DNA of 64,000 nt from G963704535 sp963704535. Lineage in GTDB: Bacteria; Chloroflexota; Chloroflexia; Chloroflexales; Roseiflexaceae. This document shows, piece by piece, positions 41,123 through 50,233 of this stretch. The first letter of the stretch is position 1, and the number at the start of each line of letters is the position of its first letter. Location of the stretch: NCBI GenBank assembly GCA_963704535.1, contig OY969916.1, positions 9,734,001 through 9,798,000 on the forward strand, written 5' to 3'. The notes under the pieces are model-generated. The model was not told the DNA's origin and did no database searches. It worked only from the letters and a program-made list of their open reading frames with translations. Position numbers and translations under genes: made by a program.

Positions 41123-44100
41123 ATGGCCCGAGGGGTAAATCGATCATTCAAGTTCTCGCAGAAAAAGCGCGCGCTGCTGGACTCGTTGCTGGAAGAAACC
41201 GGCGTGCAGCGCACTCCGCTTCAGCGCATCCCGCGCCGACCGGCTTCCAGCACGGCGCCGCTGTCCTTCGCGCAGCAGCGGCTGTGGTTTCTCTATCAGC
41301 TCGATTCAGAAAGCATCGCCTATAATGTCCCGACTGCCGTCCGGCTGCGCGGCACACTCGATCGCGATGCGCTCGAACGTAGCTTTGGCCAGATCGTGCG
41401 CCGGCACGAGGCCCTGCGTACAACCTTCGGTCAGGCGCATGGGCAGCCGCTCCAACGGATCGCCGACGCACTGGAGGTGCCGATCGCGCTGCTCGACCTG
41501 GGCGAGCTGCCGGAGCCGCAGCGCGCGAGTGCGGTTGAAACTCACGCCCTACGCGAGGCTCGGCATCCGTTCGACCTGGCGCGCGGCCCGCTGCTGCGGG
41601 TGTCGCTGCTACGCCTGGCCGAGCAGGAGCATGTGCTGCTGATGACCATGCACCATATTATCTCCGACGGCTGGTCGGCAGGAGTGATTGTGCAGGAGCT
41701 GGTCACGCTGTACTCGGCGATCGTCGAGCGGCGAGCCGACCCGGCGCGGGTGCTGCCGGAGCTGCCGATCCAGTACGCCGACTTCGCCGTCTGGCAGCGG
41801 GCGTGGCTCCAGGGCGAAGATGAGCAAGGAGGCTCGCCCTTACAGCGGCAGCTCGGTTATTGGAAGCAGCGGCTGGGCGGTGAGCTGCCGGTGCTGGAGT
41901 TGACGCCCGATCGTCCCCGCCCCGCCGCTCAGACCGGCCGCGGCGCACAGTGGACGATCGATCTTCCGCGCGAGCTGACCGCAGCCCTGGGCGAACTGTC
42001 GCAGCGCGAGGGGGCGACGCTGTTTATGACGCTGCTGGCGGCGTTTGAGATCCTGCTGCACCGCTACACCGGCCAGGCCGATATCGTCGTCGGCTCGCCG
42101 ATCGCCAACCGCACCCGCACTGAGCTGGAGGGCCTGGTCGGCTTCTTTGTCAATATGCTGGTGCTCCGCACCGATCTCGACGGCAACCCGACCATTCGAG
42201 AGGTCATTCGGAGGGTGCGTGATACCGCCACCGCTGCCTATGCCCACCAGGATCTGCCGTTCGAGATGCTGGTGGAGACCCTGCGCCCGGATCGCGCGCT
42301 CGACCGCACACTGCTGTTCCAGGTGATGTTCGCGCTCCAGAATGTGCCGGCGCCGGCGGTGACGGTGCCGGGGCTGTCGATCGAGCCGATCGAGTTTGAC
42401 AATGGCACGATCCAGTTTGACCTGATGCTGGACATGTGGGAGACACCAGCCGGCCTGCATGGCGTGTTCAGCTTCAACGTCGATCTGTTCGAGCCGGCGA
42501 CGATCGCGCGCCTGGCCGGCCACTTTACCAATGTGCTCACCGCGATCACCAGCGCGCCGGAGCAGTGCATCGCGACGCTGCCGCTGCTTGGCGCGGCCGA
42601 GCGCCGGCAACTGCTGGTCGAATGGAATGCCACCGCCAGCGCCTACCCGCACGCCACCTGCGTCCACCAACTGGTCGAGGCCCAGGCCGCCCGCGCCCCC
42701 GACGCCCTGGCGCTGGTATTCGACCACCCCTTCGACGCGGCTCAGGACAGGCGACCACCGAGAACCAAGAACCAAGAACCAAGAACCAAGAACCAAGAAC
42801 CAAGAACCGACGGAGACGCAACACGCAACACGCAACACCCTTCGACACGGCTCAGGGCAGGCGCAACACGCAACAGTTTTCTCAATTCTCAATTCTCACA
42901 TATGACCTACGCCGAGTTGAACACTCGCGCCAACCGGCTCGCCCACGCCCTGCTTGCCTATGGCGTCGGCCCCGGCACCTGCGTCGGCGTCTGCCTGGAG
43001 CGCTCGCCCGCTTTCATCATCGCGGTGCTGGCGATCCTCAAGGCCGGCGGGGCCTACCTCCCGCTCGACCCCACCTACCCGGCCGAGCGGCTGCGCTTCA
43101 TGCTCGATGATGCCCAGGTCTCCGTGCTGCTGACTACCCAAGAACAAAGAACAAAGAACCAAGAACAAAGAACCGATAGCACCACCGAACGTAAGGGCGT
43201 ATGCAATACGCCCCCAGTGGAGGACGAAGGAGCGTATCGCACCACGCCCCCAGTGGAGGACGAAGGAGCGTATCGCACCACGCCCCCAGCGGATGATGGA
43301 CAACGGACAGTGGTGTATCTGGATACCGAGTGGGAGACGATCGCGAGGCAGCCGGCGACAAACCCGGCCTGCGCGACAAGTGGCGACAATCTGGCCTACG
43401 TCATGTACACCTCCGGTTCGACCGGCATTCCCAAGGGCGTCTGCGTCCCGCATCGGGCGATCGTCCGCCTGGTCTGCAACACCAACTACATCGCCCTCAC
43501 CCCGCGCGACCGGCTGGCTCACGCCTCGAATGTCTCGTTCGACGCCGCCACCTTCGAGATCTGGGGTGCGCTGATCCACGGCGCGACGCTGGTCGGCATC
43601 CCGCACGAGCTGGCCCTGGCCCCCACGGCGCTGGTCGCCGAGCTGCACGCCCAGCAGATCACCACCCTGTTCCTGACCACTGCCTTGTTCAACCAAGTGG
43701 CCCACGAGCAGCCGGCCGCCTTCCGGCCGCTCACGACGCTGCTGTTCGGCGGCGAGTTGGTCGATATGGACAGCGTCCGGCGGGTATTAGAGGCCGGTGG
43801 GCCGGCGCGCCTGCTGCACGTCTACGGGCCGACCGAGAGCACCACCTTCGCGACCTGGCATCCCGTCAAGACGCTGGCGGCGGATGCGCCCACCGTGCCG
43901 ATCGGAACGGCGCTGGCCAACACCCAGCTCTACATCCTGGACGCGCAGCAGCAGCCGGTGCCGATCGGGGTGCCCGGCGAGCTGTACATCGGCGGCGATG
44001 GGCTGGCCCACGGCTACCTGGGCCAACCCGAGCTGACCGCCGAACGGTTTGTTCCTTGTCCGTTGTCAGTAGTCAGTAGTCAGTTGCAACGGACAACGGA

Positions 44101-47100
44101 CAACGGACAACGGACAACTGACAACAGACTCTACCGCACCGGCGACCTGGCCCGCTACCGCGCCGACGGGGCGGTCGAGTTCATGGGGCGGATCGATGGG
44201 CAGGTGAAGCTGCGCGGCTTCCGCATCGAGCTGGGCGAGATCGAGACAGTGCTGCGTCAGCACGGGGCAGTGGTCGATGCGGTGGTGCTGGTGCGGAATC
44301 CCGACGCAGGCAGGGGGGCGGAGGGGCTGGGCGACCGGCGGCTCGTCGCCTACGTCGTCCCGAGTCAGTCGTCCGTTGTCAGTGGTCAGTTGCAGCCGAC
44401 CACTGACAACGGACAACGGACAACGGACAACGGACAACGGACAACTGAGCTGCGCCAATTCCTCCGTGACCGGCTGCCGGCGTACATGGTCCCCGCCGCG
44501 TTCGTGATGCTGGAGACGCTGCCGCTGACCCCCAACGGCAAGGTTGATCGCCGCTCCCTGGCGGGCCTCGACCTGGAGCTGGGCGAGCCTGAGACGCCCT
44601 ATGTGGCGCCGCGCACGCCGGTGGAGGAGCTGCTGGCATCTGTCTGGGGTGATGTATTGGGGCTGGCGCGGGTCGGGATCGATGACAATTTTTTCCACCT
44701 CGGCGGTCATTCGCTGGGCGCGACCCAGCTCGTCGCGCGCATCCGCGAGGTGTTCCAGGTGGAGGTGCCGGTTCGCGCGATCTTTGAGGCGCCCACGATC
44801 GCGGCGCTGGCGCCGCAGCTCGGAGCGGTGGGGCGCGGCGAGGCCAATGGCGTGCCAGTGCTGGCGCCGTCTGGCCGGTCAGGGCCGCAGCCGCTCTCGT
44901 TTGCCCAGGAGCGGCTGTGGTTCATCGACCAGTTGCAGCCCAATAGCGCGGCCTATAATATCTCGATCGTGGCGCGGCTCCAGGGCCAGCTTGATCACCT
45001 GGCGCTGGCGCGGAGTCTGGCCGATCTCGTGCAGCGTCATGAGGCCCTGCGTACGACCTTCGCCGGCAACGGCGATGAACCGGCCCAGATCGTCGTGCCC
45101 AACCTGGCCGTGCCGCTTCCGCTGGTTGACCTCGGCGCGCTCCCAGCCGAGGATCGGGAGCCGGCGGCCCAGCAGCTCGCGCTCCAAGACGCCCAGCAGC
45201 CGTTCGATCTAGCGCGGGGGCCGCTCCTGCGGGCCTCCGTCCTACAGCTGGACGTGGCCGATTATGTGTTGCTCCTGACCATGCACCATATCGTCTCCGA
45301 TGGCTGGTCTATGGGCGTATTGGTACGTGACCTAACGGCCCACTACAGCGCCAGGCGCACCGGGCAGCCGCTCGACCTAGCCCCTTTGCCGGTACAATAC
45401 CCCGATTATGCGCTCTGGCAGCGGCAGTGGCTGCGTGGGCCGGCGCTGGAGACACTGCGCCGCTATTGGCGCACCCAGCTGGCCGGCGTGCCCACGCTGG
45501 ACCTCCCGACCGACCGCCAGCGCCCGCCGATGCAGACGTTTCGGGGCGATTTGATCATGTTCGCGCTCAACTCCACGCTGGCCGCCGCATTGAACGATCT
45601 CAGCCGCCAGAGCGGAGCAACCCTGTTTATGACCTTGCTCGCGGCGTTCCAGCTCCTGCTTGCGCGCTATAGTGGGCAAGACGATATCGCGGTCGGCACG
45701 CCGATCGCCGGGCGCACCCACGCGGCGACCGAGGACCTGATCGGGTTCTTTGCCAACACCCTGGTCCTGCGGGCAGATCTGAGCGGCAATCCTACCTTTC
45801 GCGAGCTGCTGGCGCGCGTACGGGCTGTGGCCCTCGATGCGTATATGTACCAGGACCTGCCGTTCGAACAGCTCGTCGAGGAGCTGCAACCGACGCGCGA
45901 CCTCAGTCGCTCGCCGCTGTTCCAGGTCATGTTCATCCTTCAGAACACCCCGCAGACCGAAGTGGCGCTCCCCGGCCTGACGCTGAAGCTTGAGGAGATC
46001 GAGAATGGAACCGCCAAATTCGATCTGCTGCTGTCGTTTGGCGAACAGGATGGCGGCCTGGTCGGCGCGATCGAGTACAACACCGACCTGTTCGATCGCG
46101 CAACCATCGAACGGATGCGGGGCCACCTCCAGATCTTGCTGGCCGCCATCGCCTCCGATCCCGACCAGCGCATCGCGGGCGTTTCGCTGTCGAGCGCTGA
46201 CGAGCGCCGGCAGATCCTCGAAGTATGGAACGCCACCGGCGCCGACTACCCGGCCGGCACCATCCACCAACTGTTCGAGCAACAGGTCGAACGGACCCCC
46301 GATCAGGTCGCGGTCATATGCGCGGATGCCCAGTTGACCTATGCGGAGTTGAATTGGCGGGCCAACCAGGTGGCGTGGTTCCTCCGCTCGGTGGGGGTGC
46401 ATCCAGAGGCGCCGGTGGCGATCTGCGTCGAGCGCTCGCTGGAAATGGTGATTGGCCTGCTGGGCATCCTCAAGGCCGGCGGGGCCTACGTGCCACTGGA
46501 CCCGGCCTACCCAGCCGAGCGTCTCCATTATATGCTGGCCGACGCCCAGGTTCCGGTGCTACTCACGAGCCAAGAACAAAGAACAAAGAACAAAGAACCG
46601 AGAACCGAGAACCAAGAACCGAGAACCACCGATCGTAAGGGCGTATTGCATACGCCCACAGCGGGCGTGCATACGCCCACAGCGGGCGACGGACAATGGA
46701 CAGTGGTCAAGCTAGATACCGAGTGGGCCGCGATCGCCCGGCAGCCGGACACGAACCCAGACAGCGGAGCGACGCCCGACAACCTGGCCTACATCATCTA
46801 TACCTCCGGCTCCACCGGCACGCCCAAAGGCGTGCTGGGAAGCCATCGCGGCGCCGTGAACCGCTTCGCCTGGATGTGGCGTGCCTATCCGTTCGCCGAA
46901 GGTGAGGTCAGTTGCCAGAAGACCGCCTTGAGCTTCGTCGACTCGGTCTGGGAGCTGTTCGGCCCGCTCTTGCAGGGCGTACCGACTGTGATCATCCCCG
47001 ACAATCTGCTCAAAGATCCACAGCACTTTGTGCGGATGCTGGCCGAGCGCCAGGTGACACGGCTGGTGCTGGTGCCCTCGCTGCTCCAGGTGTTGCTGGA

Positions 47101-49156
47101 ACACGTGCCGGACCTGGCGTGCGCGCTCCCGACGCTGCGGCACTGGACCACCAGCGGCGAGGCGCTCTCCGGCCAGCTCTGCGCTCGTTTTCAATCCTGC
47201 ATGCCGGATCGGCTGCTGCTCAACCTATACGGCTCTTCAGAAGTGGCGGCCGATGCAAGTTGGTGCGATACCGGCGAAGCCACGCCGCAGCGCCCGGTCC
47301 CGATCGGGCGGCCGATCGCGAATATGCGGGCCTACGTGCTCGACACCCAGCTCCAGCCCACGGCGGTAGGCATCCCCGGCGAGCTGTACATCGGTGGTGA
47401 CGGGCTGGCGCGCGGCTACCATGGCTGCCCCGATCTGACCGCAGAACGCTTTGTACCCAACCCCTTCGCGACGACCGACGACCGACGACCGACGACCGAC
47501 CTGAATGACAAGGTGACAAGGCGACAAGCTGACAAGGTGATGGTGTCCTCAGAAGCGATCACCCCTTCACCCCTTCACCCCTTCACCCTGTCAGAGCAGG
47601 TGGTGGACGGTGGTCGGTGGTCTGCGGTCGGTGGTCGGCTGTACAAGACCGGCGACCTGGCCCGCTTCCTGCCCGACGGTGGCCTCGAATACCTTGGCCG
47701 GATCGACCACCAGGTCAAGATTCGCGGCTTTCGGATCGAGCTGGGCGAGATCGAGGCAGCGCTGAAGCGCCATCCCGCCGTGCGTGACGTCGCCGTGATC
47801 GCCCGCCCCGGCGGCGAAGGGGCTGCCGACAAGCGGCTCATCGCCTACATCGTCCCCGGCCAAGAACAAAGAACAAAGAACAAAGAACAAAGGAGCGAGA
47901 AGGAGGATTCCCAATTCTCAATTCTCAATTCTCAATTCTCAATTCAGGAACTGCGCGCCTTTCTCAAGCAGCGCCTGCCCGATTACATGCTGCCGGCGGC
48001 CTTCGTCATGCTCGACGCGCTGCCGCTGACGCCCAGCGGGAAAGTCGATCGCCGCGCGCTCGTGCAGCGGGCCGATGCGCCGATTGGGCGAACGAGCGCG
48101 TTTGTCGCGCCGCGCGACCGGCTCGAACTCCAGTTGGCCCAGATCTGGGAGGACGTGTTGCAGACGCAGCCGATCGGCATGCGCGATAACTTCTTCGAGC
48201 TTGGCGGCCACTCCCTGCTGGCGGTCCGGCTGCGGTCGCGCGTCCAGCAGGCGTTCGGCCGGCAGATACCGCTCACCGCGCTATTCCAGGCGGCCACCGT
48301 CGAGCAGCTCGCGATCTGGCTGCGCCGCGACGGCACGCCGGCGCCCTACACGCCGCTGGTGCCGCTTCAGCCGACGGGCACGCGGCAGCCGTTCTTCTGC
48401 GTCCACCCCGTCGGCGGCACGGTGCTCTGCTACGCCGAGCTAGCGCGGCTGCTCGGCGCCGACCAGCCATTCTACGCCTTCCAGGCCCGTGGTCTTGAGG
48501 GCGAGGACGCGCCGCTGACCGACATCCCCACGATGGCCGCGGCCTATATCCACGCGCTACAAGAGCTACAGCCCACCGGGCCGTACCTGCTCGGCGGCTG
48601 GTCGATGGGTGGGATCGTGGCCTTTGAGATGGCGCGGCAGCTTGAGGCGCAGGGCGAAACCGTGGCGCTGCTGGCCCTGTTCGACAGCCAGCTCGCCGAC
48701 CTCAAGGTGCCCCCGGATGAGGACACGCTGCTGCTCACGTTTGCTCAGGATATGGGCCTGGAGGTCGATCAGGCGACGCTCGACCGCCTGGCCCCACTGC
48801 CGGCGCACGAGCGTCTGGACCAACTCATCCGGCTGGCCCAGCTCGCGCAGGTGCAGCCGCCCGATGTCGACTCAGAGCAACTGGCGCGGCTGCTGCGCGT
48901 GTTTATGGCCCATGTCCGGGCTATGGGAGCCTACCGGCCGGGGCGATTCGCCGGGCAGATCACACTCTTCACGGCCCAGGAGTCGCTGGCCGCCGGGGAG
49001 CAGCACCCCGCGTGCGACTGGGAAACGTCGTCGGGCGCCGCTGTCGTCGCCCATGTCGCCCCCGGCAATCACTTCTCGCTTCTCCGCGAGCCGGATGTGC
49101 AGGTGCTGGCGGCGCACCTGAGAGCCTGTTTGAAAAGTCGCGAACCAGCATCCTGA
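41123..49156 (+). CDS. NRPS, two modules with thioesterase (C-A-PCP-C-A-PCP-TE)
   Basis: Terminal NRPS. C1 has HHIISDGW near residue 176. A1 (about 519-1126) has YTSGSTGIPKG; by-eye code D-A-F-F-L-G-V-T-F-(K), an Ile/aliphatic type. PCP1 has LGGHSLG near 1193. C2 has HHIVSDGW near 1388. A2 (about 1715-2300) has YTSGSTGTPKG and reads SFVDSVWE where most alpha-amino-acid A domains have SFDxxVWE; code V-D-W-V-T-S-L-A-D-(K), very close to the beta-alanine code VDWVISLADK. PCP2 has LGGHSL near 2358. TE has GWSMGG (near 2492) and PGNHFSLL as Ser and His motifs. The TE hydrolyses or cyclises the finished chain. ATG start with AGGAGG 5 nt upstream. The A domains contain seven repeat-derived inserts, the longest near 42,728-42,900. 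Confidence 0.94.
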   Translation: MARGVNRSFKFSQKKRALLDSLLEETGVQRTPLQRIPRRPASSTAPLSFAQQRLWFLYQLDSESIAYNVPTAVRLRGTLDRDALERSFGQIVRRHEALRTTFGQAHGQPLQRIADALEVPIALLDLGELPEPQRASAVETHALREARHPFDLARGPLLRVSLLRLAEQEHVLLMTMHHIISDGWSAGVIVQELVTLYSAIVERRADPARVLPELPIQYADFAVWQRAWLQGEDEQGGSPLQRQLGYWKQRLGGELPVLELTPDRPRPAAQTGRGAQWTIDLPRELTAALGELSQREGATLFMTLLAAFEILLHRYTGQADIVVGSPIANRTRTELEGLVGFFVNMLVLRTDLDGNPTIREVIRRVRDTATAAYAHQDLPFEMLVETLRPDRALDRTLLFQVMFALQNVPAPAVTVPGLSIEPIEFDNGTIQFDLMLDMWETPAGLHGVFSFNVDLFEPATIARLAGHFTNVLTAITSAPEQCIATLPLLGAAERRQLLVEWNATASAYPHATCVHQLVEAQAARAPDALALVFDHPFDAAQDRRPPRTKNQEPRTKNQEPRTDGDATRNTQHPSTRLRAGATRNSFLNSQFSHMTYAELNTRANRLAHALLAYGVGPGTCVGVCLERSPAFIIAVLAILKAGGAYLPLDPTYPAERLRFMLDDAQVSVLLTTQEQRTKNQEQRTDSTTERKGVCNTPPVEDEGAYRTTPPVEDEGAYRTTPPADDGQRTVVYLDTEWETIARQPATNPACATSGDNLAYVMYTSGSTGIPKGVCVPHRAIVRLVCNTNYIALTPRDRLAHASNVSFDAATFEIWGALIHGATLVGIPHELALAPTALVAELHAQQITTLFLTTALFNQVAHEQPAAFRPLTTLLFGGELVDMDSVRRVLEAGGPARLLHVYGPTESTTFATWHPVKTLAADAPTVPIGTALANTQLYILDAQQQPVPIGVPGELYIGGDGLAHGYLGQPELTAERFVPCPLSVVSSQLQRTTDNGQRTTDNRLYRTGDLARYRADGAVEFMGRIDGQVKLRGFRIELGEIETVLRQHGAVVDAVVLVRNPDAGRGAEGLGDRRLVAYVVPSQSSVVSGQLQPTTDNGQRTTDNGQRTTELRQFLRDRLPAYMVPAAFVMLETLPLTPNGKVDRRSLAGLDLELGEPETPYVAPRTPVEELLASVWGDVLGLARVGIDDNFFHLGGHSLGATQLVARIREVFQVEVPVRAIFEAPTIAALAPQLGAVGRGEANGVPVLAPSGRSGPQPLSFAQERLWFIDQLQPNSAAYNISIVARLQGQLDHLALARSLADLVQRHEALRTTFAGNGDEPAQIVVPNLAVPLPLVDLGALPAEDREPAAQQLALQDAQQPFDLARGPLLRASVLQLDVADYVLLLTMHHIVSDGWSMGVLVRDLTAHYSARRTGQPLDLAPLPVQYPDYALWQRQWLRGPALETLRRYWRTQLAGVPTLDLPTDRQRPPMQTFRGDLIMFALNSTLAAALNDLSRQSGATLFMTLLAAFQLLLARYSGQDDIAVGTPIAGRTHAATEDLIGFFANTLVLRADLSGNPTFRELLARVRAVALDAYMYQDLPFEQLVEELQPTRDLSRSPLFQVMFILQNTPQTEVALPGLTLKLEEIENGTAKFDLLLSFGEQDGGLVGAIEYNTDLFDRATIERMRGHLQILLAAIASDPDQRIAGVSLSSADERRQILEVWNATGADYPAGTIHQLFEQQVERTPDQVAVICADAQLTYAELNWRANQVAWFLRSVGVHPEAPVAICVERSLEMVIGLLGILKAGGAYVPLDPAYPAERLHYMLADAQVPVLLTSQEQRTKNKEPRTENQEPRTTDRKGVLHTPTAGVHTPTAGDGQWTVVKLDTEWAAIARQPDTNPDSGATPDNLAYIIYTSGSTGTPKGVLGSHRGAVNRFAWMWRAYPFAEGEVSCQKTALSFVDSVWELFGPLLQGVPTVIIPDNLLKDPQHFVRMLAERQVTRLVLVPSLLQVLLEHVPDLACALPTLRHWTTSGEALSGQLCARFQSCMPDRLLLNLYGSSEVAADASWCDTGEATPQRPVPIGRPIANMRAYVLDTQLQPTAVGIPGELYIGGDGLARGYHGCPDLTAERFVPNPFATTDDRRPTTDLNDKVTRRQADKVMVSSEAITPSPLHPFTLSEQVVDGGRWSAVGGRLYKTGDLARFLPDGGLEYLGRIDHQVKIRGFRIELGEIEAALKRHPAVRDVAVIARPGGEGAADKRLIAYIVPGQEQRTKNKEQRSEKEDSQFSILNSQFSIQELRAFLKQRLPDYMLPAAFVMLDALPLTPSGKVDRRALVQRADAPIGRTSAFVAPRDRLELQLAQIWEDVLQTQPIGMRDNFFELGGHSLLAVRLRSRVQQAFGRQIPLTALFQAATVEQLAIWLRRDGTPAPYTPLVPLQPTGTRQPFFCVHPVGGTVLCYAELARLLGADQPFYAFQARGLEGEDAPLTDIPTMAAAYIHALQELQPTGPYLLGGWSMGGIVAFEMARQLEAQGETVALLALFDSQLADLKVPPDEDTLLLTFAQDMGLEVDQATLDRLAPLPAHERLDQLIRLAQLAQVQPPDVDSEQLARLLRVFMAHVRAMGAYRPGRFAGQITLFTAQESLAAGEQHPACDWETSSGAAVVAHVAPGNHFSLLREPDVQVLAAHLRACLKSREPAS
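42728..42900 (+). repeat. Mixed repeat insert inside NRPS2 A1 (between the LALVF and MTYAELN motifs)
   Basis: Two copies of a CCTTCGAC...GGCTCAGG-type motif flanking an AACCAAG heptamer array (EPRTKNQ), CACGCAA units and a TCTCAAT array; 58 or so codons in frame. Only this A domain is interrupted at this linker. Confidence 0.9.
43138..43310 (+). repeat. Repeat insert inside NRPS2 A1
   Basis: AACAAAG heptamers, CGTAAGGGCG, and three units containing ACGCCCCCAG, two of them with GTGGAGGACGAAGGAGCG between; in frame at the same linker as the 35365 and 46571 inserts. Confidence 0.9.
44055..44128 (+). repeat. Heptamer array inside NRPS2 A1 (hinge before the A7 motif)
   Basis: GTCAGTA-type units followed by CAACGGA heptamers in frame, the same site and arrangement as in NRPS1 A1 and A2. 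Confidence 0.9.
44370..44450 (+). repeat. Heptamer array inside NRPS2 A1 (linker before LPAYMVP)
   Basis: GTCCGTT/GTCAGTT units and CAACGGA heptamers (QRTTDNG) in frame. The other three A domains have AACAAAG plus TCTCAAT arrays at this linker, so the site is shared but the repeat family differs. Confidence 0.9.
46571..46700 (+). repeat. Repeat insert inside NRPS2 A2
   Basis: AACAAAG and AACCAAG/AACCGAG heptamers, CGTAAGGGCG and two copies of GCATACGCCCACAGCGGGCG; in frame between VPVLLTSQ and VVKLDTE. Confidence 0.9.
47467..47640 (+). repeat. Mixed heptamer/octamer insert inside NRPS2 A2 (hinge before the A7 motif)
   Basis: GACGACC heptamers, then octamers of the type GTGACAAG and CACCCCTT, then GGTCGGT-type units complementary to the first array; about 58 codons in frame between RFVPNPF and RLYKTGDLARF. 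Confidence 0.9.
47864..47946 (+). repeat. Heptamer arrays inside NRPS2 A2 (linker before LPDYMLP)
   Basis: AACAAAG array then TCTCAAT array in frame, as in both A domains of NRPS1. Confidence 0.92.
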
Positions 49157-49171
49157 GTAGGCCCGCAGGCC

Positions 49172-49214
49172 GTATCGAAGGGTGCGCTTGGGCGCCATCC
49201 GCGCCCTTCGATAC
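49172..49214. terminator. Inverted repeat after the NRPS2 thioesterase
   Basis: GTATCGAAGGGTGCGC (49172-49187) pairs with GCGCCCTTCGATAC (49201-49214) with one bulge. No T-run follows, so it may be a terminator or a dispersed palindrome. The rest of the 154-bp gap holds no gene. Confidence 0.45.
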
Positions 49215-49310
49215 ACGCTCCGCGCGGGGTACCCTTGCGCGTATTTGTGCGTATCGTGGTATGCTATACCGGCGGGAGCGGTTGTATATGAGAAGAGGAG
49301 TTGAGGTAGT

Positions 49311-50099
49311 ATGATGGCGATCCGAGTTGGCTTCCAGACCTGGCCGGAACACGCGGAGTATCATGAGCTGCGTACCGCCTGGCAGCGCGGCGAGGCGCTT
49401 GGTGTCGATACGTTGTGGCTCTGGGACCACTTCTTCCCTTTGAACGGCGATCCAGCCGGTAAACACCTCGAATGTTGGACTCTGCTTGCGGCTATGGCCG
49501 AGGTAACGTCGCGTGTGCATATCGGCGCCCTCGTGACCTGCAATGCCTACCGTAACCCGAACCTGCTTGCCGACATGGCCCGAACGGTCGATCATATCTC
49601 GCGTGGCCGCCTGATCCTTGGGGTGGGCGGCGGCTGGGCCAGGCGCGATTTCGATGAGTATGGCTACCCCTTCACCAGCGATGCCGAGCGCCTCCGCCAG
49701 CTTGAAGCCGCGATCCTCACGATGAACCAGCGTTTCCGTCACCTCCACCCTGGGCCGGTGCGAGATCACATTCCGCTATTGATCGGCGGCACGGGAGAAA
49801 AGGTCACGCTTCGAATAGTCGCAGAACATGCCCATATGTGGAATGCGATTGCTGATCCCCCGGAGATCCTGGCCCAGAAGAGCCGGGTGCTGGACGAATG
49901 GTGTCTTAAGGTAGGGCGAAACCCTGGCGATATCGAACGGTCGGTCGCACTGTACGAACCGGCCCAGTTGGACTGGCTTGATGCGTATGTCGAGGCCGGC
50001 TTCAGCCACTTCATCTATGGGGCCGGTGGTCCTACCTACGACACAACTCACCTTGAGCAATTGATCCAGTGGCGGGATGCTCGAAATAAGGGACTCTGA
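49311..50099 (+). CDS. LLM-class (luciferase-like) flavin/F420-dependent oxidoreductase
   Basis: A TIM-barrel oxidoreductase of the bacterial luciferase-like family, 262 residues, at the short end for the family. Visible signatures are VGFQTWPEHAEYHELR, LWLWDHFFPLNGDP, the TVDHISRGRLILGVGGGW segment typical of F420/FMN-dependent LLM proteins, and a C-terminal WNAIADPPEI region. Two in-frame ATGs (49311 and 49314) follow an AGGAG-type site. It lies 154 bp after the NRPS and points the same way, so it could tailor the product, but LLM proteins are common outside such clusters. Cofactor (F420 versus FMN) cannot be decided from sequence alone. Confidence 0.87.
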   Translation: MMAIRVGFQTWPEHAEYHELRTAWQRGEALGVDTLWLWDHFFPLNGDPAGKHLECWTLLAAMAEVTSRVHIGALVTCNAYRNPNLLADMARTVDHISRGRLILGVGGGWARRDFDEYGYPFTSDAERLRQLEAAILTMNQRFRHLHPGPVRDHIPLLIGGTGEKVTLRIVAEHAHMWNAIADPPEILAQKSRVLDEWCLKVGRNPGDIERSVALYEPAQLDWLDAYVEAGFSHFIYGAGGPTYDTTHLEQLIQWRDARNKGL

Positions 50100-50120
50100 C
50101 AAACTGTCCCGCTGCGTCTA

Positions 50121-50174
50121 TGTTACGTGTTACGTGTTGCGTGCGCCGGATCACGCAACACGTAACACGTAACA
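50121..50174. repeat. Heptamer hairpin (TGTTACG type) before the acyl-CoA ligase
   Basis: Perfect 23-bp inverted repeat, arms 50121-50143 and 50152-50174, 8-nt loop. Arms are TGTTACG/TGTTGCG heptamers and their complements. The CGTAACA arm contains TAA in one frame, so it could not be read through in that frame. Confidence 0.92.
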
Positions 50175-50233
50175 CGCAATACGTAGGAGTGCCCGGTGTA
50201 GGGTTGACATAATCTACGCAAGGAGGCGTCTCC

